A stretch of DNA of 6,961 bases, taken from contig JAITON010000227.1 in assembly GCA_031289935.1 (NCBI GenBank), forward strand, positions 1 to 6,961, read 5' to 3'. Below are positions 1-5,578 of this stretch, one piece after another; positions within the stretch are counted from its first letter, which is position 1, and each line of letters begins with the position of its first letter. A program made the translations under genes and the position numbers. A model generated the notes under the pieces. The model saw only the letters and a program-made list of their open reading frames with translations, ran no database searches and was not told the origin of the DNA. The stretch is from Treponema sp. (GTDB lineage: Bacteria; Spirochaetota; Spirochaetia; Treponematales; Breznakiellaceae).

Positions 1-41
1 CTTCCAAGCTGGAGACGACGGTTCGATTCCGTTCAGCCGCT
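1..41 (+). tRNA. tRNA-Gly(UCC), 3' part only
   Basis: Only the 3' half is present; the D arm and the 5' acceptor strand lie left of the window. Bases 1-7 (CTTCCAA) form the anticodon loop, with anticodon TCC at 3-5. Bases 8-12 are the 3' strand of the anticodon stem and 13-16 the variable loop. The T arm is a 5-bp stem (17-21 with 29-33, one G-U pair) closing the loop TTCGATT at 22-28. Bases 34-40 are the 3' acceptor strand and T41 is the discriminator; U73 is the usual discriminator of bacterial tRNA-Gly. The loop and the bases after it closely resemble the matching part of E. coli tRNA-Gly(UCC) as I remember it. CCA is not encoded (ATT follows), so the cell would have to add it with a nucleotidyltransferase. 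The 59 bases between this gene and the next hold no clear terminator or promoter. Confidence 0.88.
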
Positions 42-100
42 ATTCCCGAAACCTTTCCATCGCAAGCGGCGGGTATGTTGATTTTTATAAGGAAGAGCCG

Positions 101-1408
101 ATGCGGGCAGTAGACATCATCACCAAGAAGCGGGAGGGCGGGGAGCTTTCCCGGAAAGAGCTCGAATACCTCCTGGCGGGCTACGTGCAGGGGGAGATCC
201 CCGATTACCAGATATCGGCCTGGGCTATGGCGGTCTTCTTCCGGGGTATGAGCCCCCAGGAGACCGCTGCCCTGACCGAAGTGATGCTCCGTTCAGGCCG
301 GGTCATGGATCTTTCGGGTATTCCCGGGCCCTTAGTGGATAAACATTCCACAGGGGGCGTAGGAGATAAGACGAGCCTGGTACTGGCCCCTCTGGCGGCC
401 GCCCTGGGGATTACCGACCCCATGATGGCGGGCCGGGCCCTGGGCCACACCGGGGGTACCCTGGATAAGCTGGAATCTATCCCCGGCTACAGGACGGACC
501 TGGACGAGAAAACTTTTCGAAGGCTGCTCCTGGCCGATGGCTTTGCCATCGCCGGCCAGACTGCGGCTCTGGTTCCCGCCGACCGGCTCCTCTACGCCTT
601 GCGGGACGTTACGGCTACGGTGGAGTCGATTCCCCTGATCACCGCAAGTATCCTGTCCAAGAAGGCCGCCGAGGGGGCCCGGGCTTTGGTTATGGATGTT
701 AAATTTGGTTCCGGAGCCTTTATGAAGGGGAAGTCTCCGGCAGAAGCCCTGGCCCGGGCTCTGGTGGACACGGGCCGGGTCCTGGGACTCCGGGTCTCTG
801 CGCTCATCACAGACATGGACGAGCCTCTGGGGAATATGGTAGGGAACTTCCTTGAGGTGGAAGAGAGCCTTGACTGTCTGGAAGGCCGGGGCCCGGAGGA
901 TCTCATGGAGCTTATTCTGGAGCTCGGGGCCCGTATGGCGGTCCTGGGGGGGCTTGCCTCTGATGCCGCTACCGGGAAGGATCTCTGCCGGGACTGCCTG
1001 GCTGGCGGCGAGCCCCGGCGGCGTTTCCTGGCCAATGTAAAGAGCCAGGGCGGCGACCCGGTGCAATTGCTGGAACTACGGGGCAAGTACCGCTCCGCTA
1101 TACAGGCCGAGGTCCGGGCCGGAAGGCGGGGGTTTGTCCGGCGGATTGATGCCGGTGAACTGGGTCTGGCGGCGGCCGGCCTGGGGGTGGGCCGTAACCG
1201 TACAGAAGACCGGGTTTCTCCCACGGCAGGGCTGCAACTCCTCAGGAAGCGGGGGGCGGCGGTCGAGAAGGGGGAGCCCATCATGCGGGTCTGGGCCGGG
1301 GACCGGGCAGGACTCGAGGCCGCCCTCCCCCGCCTGGAGGCTGCTGTGGAATACGCCGAAAGCCCTCCGCCGCAATTATCTACACTAATATGGAAGGACG
1401 TAAGCTAA
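101..1408 (+). CDS. pdp: Pyrimidine-nucleoside phosphorylase (thymidine phosphorylase family)
   Basis: A cytoplasmic salvage enzyme that splits thymidine, deoxyuridine and probably uridine with phosphate into the free base and (deoxy)ribose-1-phosphate. At 435 residues it matches the family length (about 430-440) and aligns end to end with Bacillus Pdp from memory. It has an N-terminal helical lobe, the KHSTGG phosphate loop (81-86), the family signature at 110-125 (GRALGHTGGTLDKLE), ALRDV (166-170), the TASILSKK region (181-188), and the C-terminal alpha/beta lobe from about residue 330. Counterparts of E. coli TP His85, Arg171, Ser186 and Lys190 are H82, R168, S183 and K187. The oddity is Ala110 where relatives have Ser: the position matches Ser113, a phosphate ligand in E. 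coli TP. The start is supported by TAAGGA at 88-93. The stop is one base before recJ. Sequence alone does not separate Pdp (broad) from DeoA (thymidine-specific); the close likeness to Bacillus Pdp favours the broad enzyme. Confidence 0.93.
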   Translation: MRAVDIITKKREGGELSRKELEYLLAGYVQGEIPDYQISAWAMAVFFRGMSPQETAALTEVMLRSGRVMDLSGIPGPLVDKHSTGGVGDKTSLVLAPLAAALGITDPMMAGRALGHTGGTLDKLESIPGYRTDLDEKTFRRLLLADGFAIAGQTAALVPADRLLYALRDVTATVESIPLITASILSKKAAEGARALVMDVKFGSGAFMKGKSPAEALARALVDTGRVLGLRVSALITDMDEPLGNMVGNFLEVEESLDCLEGRGPEDLMELILELGARMAVLGGLASDAATGKDLCRDCLAGGEPRRRFLANVKSQGGDPVQLLELRGKYRSAIQAEVRAGRRGFVRRIDAGELGLAAAGLGVGRNRTEDRVSPTAGLQLLRKRGAAVEKGEPIMRVWAGDRAGLEAALPRLEAAVEYAESPPPQLSTLIWKDVS

Positions 1409-1409
1409 T

Positions 1410-3536
1410 ATGATATGGGACAAAAAAGACATTCCCGGGGATTTGGTTAAGAGTATAGCCGCAAAGTACGGCTGCGACCTCCTTACCGCATCCATACTGG
1501 CCCGGCGGGATATTATTACCGGCGGGGAGGCCCTCTTTTTCCTGGAAGACGATCCCGGGCGGCTCAGAAATCCCTTTGATTTACCGGGCATGGAGGATGC
1601 GGTGGACCGTATCCTGGCGGCCAAGGAGGAAGAGGAACGGGTCCTGGTATTCGGGGACCGGGACGTGGACGGTATCAGCGCCACGGCCCTGCTGACAGGC
1701 TGCCTGACCAAGCTGGGCTTGGACGTACGCTGGCGGCTTCCCGAGGGGGACGATGCTTACGGGCTTTCCATAAAGGCGGTGGAGGATTTTGCCGCCGATA
1801 GCGGGACCCTCATCATCACGGTGGACTGCGGCATTTCCAATAACGCGGAGGTTATCCGCGCCAAAGAGCTGGGCATAGATGTGATTATCACGGACCATCA
1901 TAACCCCCAGGATCCCCTGCCGGAGGAGGCCCTGGCCATCGTGAACCCCAAGCTGGAAGGCTCCCGCTACGGGTTTCGGGACCTGGCGGGCTGCGGTGTG
2001 GCCTACAAGCTGGCCTCGGCCCTGCGCTTCGCCGCGAAGAGCGGACTCTACGGCCACACGATCTGCCTCGTCAATACCCGGCCGGTAAACGAGGCGTATA
2101 TCATCGAGGCGGTAAAGCTGCGGAACCTGGCCGAATTGGGACGCATCACCGAGACGGTGGTACCGGGCATGGTCAAGATCGACGAGACCCGGCTCCCGAA
2201 ATTCCTCCAGGGCCACGAGATCTTTGCCTGGGACGCTTCCCTGCAAAAGAAAACCCTGGCCGGTATCTTTGGCCGGGGAGTGGAAATCATGATGATGGAC
2301 CTCTCCGCCGAGATCGGCAAGGAGATCAAGTCCGTTGCGGGCATGAGCCTCCTCCGGCTCCGGGAGAAGTCCAAGCTGGCCCGCTACGCCGGGGAGGCTC
2401 CCGGGGAGCTGGATGTGTTTGTGAGTCTCTTCCGGGCCTTTATTCAGAAACGGGAACATCTCTTTGGAGATGATGACCTTGAGGACCTCCAACTGGCGAG
2501 CCTGGGGACCCTGGCGGACATGATGCCCCTGCGGGACGAGAACCGTATCATCGTACGTTCCGGTATGGCCGGTATAGGGGAAAAGCCCAGGCCGGGAATC
2601 TCGGACCTGATCTTCAGGCTGAAACTTTCGGGCCGGCCCCTGGGGACCCGGGACTTTACTTGGCAAATTTGCCCGGCCCTGAACGCCGCAGGCCGCATGG
2701 GGAGCCCCGAAAAGGCGGCTTCCCTGTTTCTTTCCAAGGATGCGGAGGAACGGGACAAACTCGCAGGGGAGATCATCAGCCTGAACGAGGAGCGGAAGCG
2801 TCTGGGGGACGATACCTGGGACCGGATCGAAGAGCCGGCCCGGAAGAGCCTGGATGACTACGGCGGTAAGCTCGTGGTGGCTGCCACGGATATCAGGCGG
2901 GGGCTCACGGGTATTATGGCCAACCGGCTCGTACAGCGCTTCAAGGTACCTGCTCTGGTGGTGAGCTTTGGGGAGCATACCTGTACAGGTTCTCTGCGCT
3001 CGGCCCGGGGCTATGATCTCACGGCCCTCCTGGACTTTTGCGCGGACCTCTTCCTGGACCGGGGGGGCCACGACTTTGCGGCGGGCTTTAGCATGGAAAG
3101 GTCCAACTGGCCGGCCTTCCTGGAACGGCTCAGGGGGGCTGCGGCCACCATTGAGTTGGCTGCCGAAGACGCCGAGGAGACCGTCACGGTAGATGCGGAG
3201 CTTCCTACGGCCTATCTCGGCCCGGATATCCTCAAGCTCCTGGACCGCTTCGAGCCCTACGGCGAGGGGAACCCGCCCTTGGTCTTCCTGGCCCGGGGAC
3301 TCCGGGTGGCGGACCTGAACTTTATGGGCAAGGGCCAGGTACGGCACGTCAAACTGAGCCTGGACACGGGAAAGTACCAATGGCCGGCGATCTACTGGCG
3401 GGCCGCTGAGAAAGCGGGCCGGGACTTTGACCAGGGAGACCTGGTGGACCTGGTCTTTACCCTGGGCCGGGACTACTTCAACGGCCAGGAGAAGCCGCAA
3501 ATGGTGGTGACGGATCTGCGCCGCTCGGAGGGATAG
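1410..3536 (+). CDS. recJ: Single-stranded-DNA-specific exonuclease RecJ with an inserted domain
   Basis: A 5'-3' ssDNA exonuclease of the DHH superfamily, acting in RecF-pathway recombination, mismatch repair and base-excision repair. Visible in order: motif I DRDVDG (83-88), motif II VDCGIS (138-143), DHH (162-164), GTLADMMPL (366-374, metal-binding D370), the DHHA1 part with LNAAGRMGSP (424-433), GIMANRL (501-507), RGGHDFAAGF (551-560), then the C-terminal OB-like domain with PYGEGNPP (617-623) and RHVKLSL (645-651). All expected metal-binding Asp and His residues are there. Motif I has Arg where an aromatic residue or His is usual (DYD/DFD/DHD). The protein is 708 residues against a usual 560-580. 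The excess lies between the conserved LAGCGVAYKLA (192-202) and motif IV. Residues about 217-345 look like a degenerate DnaQ/RNase T exonuclease fold (see findings). The ATG follows the pdp stop by one base, with GGAAGGA at 1392-1398 as ribosome site, so coupling to pdp is likely. Confidence 0.95.
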   Translation: MIWDKKDIPGDLVKSIAAKYGCDLLTASILARRDIITGGEALFFLEDDPGRLRNPFDLPGMEDAVDRILAAKEEEERVLVFGDRDVDGISATALLTGCLTKLGLDVRWRLPEGDDAYGLSIKAVEDFAADSGTLIITVDCGISNNAEVIRAKELGIDVIITDHHNPQDPLPEEALAIVNPKLEGSRYGFRDLAGCGVAYKLASALRFAAKSGLYGHTICLVNTRPVNEAYIIEAVKLRNLAELGRITETVVPGMVKIDETRLPKFLQGHEIFAWDASLQKKTLAGIFGRGVEIMMMDLSAEIGKEIKSVAGMSLLRLREKSKLARYAGEAPGELDVFVSLFRAFIQKREHLFGDDDLEDLQLASLGTLADMMPLRDENRIIVRSGMAGIGEKPRPGISDLIFRLKLSGRPLGTRDFTWQICPALNAAGRMGSPEKAASLFLSKDAEERDKLAGEIISLNEERKRLGDDTWDRIEEPARKSLDDYGGKLVVAATDIRRGLTGIMANRLVQRFKVPALVVSFGEHTCTGSLRSARGYDLTALLDFCADLFLDRGGHDFAAGFSMERSNWPAFLERLRGAAATIELAAEDAEETVTVDAELPTAYLGPDILKLLDRFEPYGEGNPPLVFLARGLRVADLNFMGKGQVRHVKLSLDTGKYQWPAIYWRAAEKAGRDFDQGDLVDLVFTLGRDYFNGQEKPQMVVTDLRRSEG

Positions 3537-4640
3537 GTGAAAGGGAAAGACCTACTAAGCTGGTGCCTGGGGCTGTTGGCGGCGGCAGTCCTGGGGGGCT
3601 GTCTGGCCTTGGCTGCCCGGGGGCTAGCCGTGGGCAGGGGAGCGGCCACAGGAACAGCGGTGGATACCAGCGCCAGGCAGGAGGCGGCCCCGTTATCTTG
3701 GCCCCAAAAAGCCGGCCGGGAGGCGCCGGGTTATGGGACAGACCTGGCCCAGAATCTCCCGTGCTCGGGGGCCCTTCCCCTGGAACCGCAGCCCGGGGAG
3801 CCGGTGGCGGTGGGACTGGCCCTGCCTCTGGATATGGACCCGGGAGGCTACCGTGCGGCCCTCCTGGACAGCCGGGGACGGGTCCTGTCCAGGGCGGCCT
3901 TCTTCAGCCTGGGCAACGAGGCTGGTGCGGAGTTCAGGGCCTTGGCGGCGGTTCTGGCGGTTCCCTCCACGGCCATGACCGGACCTGCCACGATCCGGGT
4001 GGAGCCAGCCGTTGAGGGGCTTGGGGACATCAGCATCATGATTGGGGAAAGGAGCTTTGTGGCCGAGGAGATCTATCTGGACCAGCGGAACACGGAGATT
4101 CGCACCGTACCGGACCCCCAGAAGACCGCAGAATCGGAACAGCTCACGGCGATCCTCTACACCACCGGGGCCGAGGTCTATACCTGGGAGGCATGGCTTC
4201 CCCCGGTGGCGGCCACCCGGCGGACGAGCTTCTACGGAGACCGCCGGGTGTACCGCTATTCCACGGGCGGCTCGGCCACCTCAATCCACGCAGGGGTCGA
4301 CTACGGGGTTCCTACAGGCACCGAGGTGCGCTCCTCGGCGGCGGGAAAAGTGGTCCTGGCCCAGTTCCGCATTTCCACGGGGAATTCAGTGGTGATTGAG
4401 CATCTGCCGGGAGTCTATTCCATTTATTATCACATGGATTCCATCGCCGCTCAAGAAGGGGCCATGGTAGAGGCTGGGGAGCTTCTGGGGCTATCGGGGG
4501 CTACGGGACTGGCCACAGGGCCTCATCTGCACTGGGAGATCCGGGTGTCCGGGGAAAACGCCGATCCCGATGCCTTTACCCAGCGACCGGTACTTGACAA
4601 AACGGCGATTTTCCGTATACTAAGAAAGAGTTTAGATTGA
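3537..4640 (+). CDS. M23 family (LytM-type) peptidase, membrane-anchored or lipoprotein
   Basis: A predicted zinc endopeptidase of the cell envelope that would cut peptidoglycan cross-links. Residues 1-5 (MKGKD) are basic, followed by a hydrophobic stretch at about 6-27. LGGC at 19-22 is a possible spirochaete-style lipobox, but the sequence after Cys22 stays hydrophobic, so an uncleaved membrane anchor is equally possible. Residues about 75-185 are beta-rich with no family I recognise. The M23 domain covers about 225-350: TRRTSFYGDRR (227-237), HAGVD (H251 and D255, zinc ligands), YYHMD (H299) and GPHLHWE (H330, H332 as third ligand). The full metal and catalytic set is present, so it should be active rather than a degenerate LytM regulator. 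The GTG start directly follows the recJ stop (TAGGTG). GGAGGG at 3527-3532 inside the recJ end is the ribosome site, which argues for translational coupling. The promoter for the next gene lies inside its last codons. Confidence 0.9.
   Translation: MKGKDLLSWCLGLLAAAVLGGCLALAARGLAVGRGAATGTAVDTSARQEAAPLSWPQKAGREAPGYGTDLAQNLPCSGALPLEPQPGEPVAVGLALPLDMDPGGYRAALLDSRGRVLSRAAFFSLGNEAGAEFRALAAVLAVPSTAMTGPATIRVEPAVEGLGDISIMIGERSFVAEEIYLDQRNTEIRTVPDPQKTAESEQLTAILYTTGAEVYTWEAWLPPVAATRRTSFYGDRRVYRYSTGGSATSIHAGVDYGVPTGTEVRSSAAGKVVLAQFRISTGNSVVIEHLPGVYSIYYHMDSIAAQEGAMVEAGELLGLSGATGLATGPHLHWEIRVSGENADPDAFTQRPVLDKTAIFRILRKSLD
4594..4621 (+). promoter_or_regulatory. Sigma70-type promoter for rpsU, inside the M23 gene end
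   Basis: The -35 TTGACA (4594-4599) is a perfect consensus. The -10 TATACT (4616-4621) has one mismatch, and the spacer is 16 bases. Transcription should start near 4628, giving a leader of about 48 bases before the bS21 start. The site is within the coding sequence for the last residues of the M23 peptidase. It would let bS21 be made independently of, and much more strongly than, the upstream three-gene cluster. No other hexamer pair of this quality was seen in the window. Confidence 0.75.
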
Positions 4641-4659
4641 GACTAGTTTGACCGGCGGG

Positions 4660-4671
4660 AAAGGAGGTGAT
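4660..4671 (+). promoter_or_regulatory. Full-length Shine-Dalgarno of rpsU
   Basis: AAAGGAGGTGAT is a 12-base perfect complement to the conserved 3' end of bacterial 16S rRNA (ATCACCTCCTTT). It decides the start of rpsU. A GTG at 4667 in the same frame lies inside this element and cannot be the start. The TTG at 4676, eight bases after the GGAGG core and separated by a T run, is ideally placed and gives the normal bS21 N-terminus MAHI. Confidence 0.85.
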
Positions 4672-4675
4672 TTTT

Positions 4676-4879
4676 TTGGCGCATATTATTGTCGATGACA
4701 ACGAGATTCTGGAAAAAGCCATCAAACGTTTTAAGCGGATGGTCGAAAAAGAAGGGATCATTCGGGAATACAAGAAGCGGGAATATTTCGAGAAGCCTTC
4801 AACCATCCTTAACCGGAAAAAGAAAGCCTTCCGGCGGAAACTGATGAAAAAGTCCCGGCGGGGCCGGCCGGACTATTAA
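4676..4879 (+). CDS. rpsU: Small ribosomal subunit protein bS21
   Basis: bS21 is a small basic protein of the 30S platform. It sits next to the anti-Shine-Dalgarno end of 16S rRNA and helps initiation. The predicted protein has 67 residues, normal for the family. It shows the hallmark N-terminal VDDNE, then AIKRFKRMVEKEGI, YKKREYFEKPS and a very basic tail (KKKAFRRKLMKKSRRGRP). The start is placed at TTG 4676: it follows the strong ribosome site at the right distance, while an in-frame GTG at 4667 overlaps that site. TTG is a rare, weak start codon, so high output probably depends on the long Shine-Dalgarno. The gene has its own promoter 55 bases upstream and an intrinsic terminator downstream, so its message should be monocistronic, about 330 bases. 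It is less GC-rich than the cluster before it, in keeping with lysine-rich ribosomal-protein coding. Confidence 0.94.
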   Translation: MAHIIVDDNEILEKAIKRFKRMVEKEGIIREYKKREYFEKPSTILNRKKKAFRRKLMKKSRRGRPDY

Positions 4880-4882
4880 AGT

Positions 4883-4918
4883 AGCGCTGATTTATGCCCG
4901 GTTGCATAAATCAGTGTT
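4883..4918 (+). repeat. Long perfect hairpin in the rpsU 3' region
   Basis: CTGATTTATGC (4887-4897) and its exact reverse complement (4904-4914) enclose a six-base loop, CCGGTT. Four more pairs below (4883-4886 with 4915-4918, two of them G-U) extend the stem to 15 bp. Only a short TTTA follows, so it is not a classical terminator by itself. It begins three bases after the rpsU stop and precedes the true terminator. Possible roles are mRNA 3'-end stabilisation, a backup terminator, or a protein-binding site. Confidence 0.75.
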
Positions 4919-4926
4919 TACCTAAA

Positions 4927-4960
4927 GCCGTTCCAGGAATTCTTGGGACGGCCTTTTTTT
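4927..4960 (+). terminator. Intrinsic terminator after rpsU
   Basis: An 11-bp stem (4927-4937 with 4942-4952; GC-rich base, two G-U pairs) closes the four-base loop AATT. It is followed by C and seven T residues (4954-4960). This is a textbook rho-independent terminator for rpsU and for any read-through from the pdp-recJ-M23 cluster. Confidence 0.92.
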
Positions 4961-4966
4961 CATATA

Positions 4967-4975
4967 TGCTATACT
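4967..4975 (+). promoter_or_regulatory. Probable extended -10 promoter for the DJ-1 family gene
   Basis: TGCTATACT fits the extended -10 form TGnTATAAT with one mismatch. It lies just after the T run of the preceding terminator. No good -35 hexamer is present at the usual distance (that stretch is the terminator stem), which is typical of extended -10 promoters. Transcription would begin near 4982, almost at the ribosome site GAGGAG (4983-4988), so the leader would be only about 13 bases. Confidence 0.55.
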
Positions 4976-4994
4976 TTGATTTGAGGAGATACCT

Positions 4995-5567
4995 ATGGCA
5001 AAGAAAGCGCTCGTCTTATTGGCGGATGGATTCGAAGAGGTGGAGGCCGTGACCCCCATCGACTACCTCAGACGGGCGGGGGTAGCGGTAACCGTGGCCA
5101 CGGTCGCCGGGAGCCTGGCCGTGCGGGGTTCCCACGGTATCACCGTCACGGCGGACGCCCTATTGAGCGGCCTGGGATCAGGCGGCTGGGACGCGGTGGT
5201 ACTCCCCGGCGGCATGCCCGGGGCCAGCAACCTGGCGGCATCGGCCCCGGCGGGGCAGATATTGCGGGACACGGCGGCGGCGGGCAAGCTCGTAGCGGCC
5301 ATCTGCGCGTCTCCGGCAGTGGCGCTGGCCCCCTGGGGCCTCCTGGACGGCCGCCGTTGGACCTGCTACCCCGGCATGGAAGACCGGGCCTTTGCCGCAG
5401 CCCCCGCCCTAAAAGCGGGCTGGACCGATATCAGGGTCGTTACCGACGGTAACATCATCACCAGCCGGGGAGCCGGCACGGCGGGGCTTTTCGCCACCGC
5501 CATCATCGCCAGACTGGTCGACGAAGAAGCCGCCCGGAAGATCAGCGCCTCGGTGTTGATGGAGTAG
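4995..5567 (+). CDS. DJ-1/PfpI family protein (ThiJ/YajL-like)
   Basis: A cytoplasmic alpha/beta-flavodoxin-fold protein of 190 residues, the usual length of single-domain DJ-1 members. It aligns throughout with human DJ-1 and E. coli YajL from memory: ALVLLADGFEEVEAV (5-19), VVLPGGMPG (68-76), the nucleophile elbow AAICASPA (101-108) and ITSRGAGTA (155-163). Cys104 matches the reactive Cys106 of DJ-1, and Glu17 matches Glu18, which tunes that cysteine. DJ-1 His126 corresponds to Tyr125 in CYPG (124-127), a form I associate with bacterial members. Reported activities of the family (oxidative-stress protection, glyoxalase, disputed deglycase, chaperone) cannot be told apart here. Old labels linking ThiJ to thiamine synthesis should not be used as function. 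It has its own ribosome site GAGGAG six bases before ATG, a likely promoter, and no + strand partner downstream. It converges with the arabinofuranosidase gene. Confidence 0.92.
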   Translation: MAKKALVLLADGFEEVEAVTPIDYLRRAGVAVTVATVAGSLAVRGSHGITVTADALLSGLGSGGWDAVVLPGGMPGASNLAASAPAGQILRDTAAAGKLVAAICASPAVALAPWGLLDGRRWTCYPGMEDRAFAAAPALKAGWTDIRVVTDGNIITSRGAGTAGLFATAIIARLVDEEAARKISASVLME

Positions 5568-5578
5568 GCACCCTATGT

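Noticed and set aside
42..100. A promoter for pdp between the tRNA and the gene
   Set aside because: TATGTT at 74-79 and TATAAG at 86-91 resemble -10 boxes, but neither has a -35 at the proper distance, and the second would start transcription almost at the ATG. The gene may be read through from the tRNA.
332..1284. Two long open frames on the - strand opposite pdp
   Set aside because: They are antisense to a conserved enzyme, low in complexity, with no family likeness and no ribosome site worth noting. Treated as shadows.
1581..3500. A 639-codon open frame on the - strand opposite recJ
   Set aside because: It lies wholly antisense to a well-conserved gene, is rich in Pro, Gly, Gln and Arg as expected of a GC-rich shadow, and has no recognisable motif. 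High GC makes stops rare in the opposite frame.
4667..4675. GTG at 4667 as the start of bS21
   Set aside because: The codon is part of the Shine-Dalgarno itself and would add Met-Ile-Phe before the normal N-terminus. TTG at 4676 has ideal spacing.
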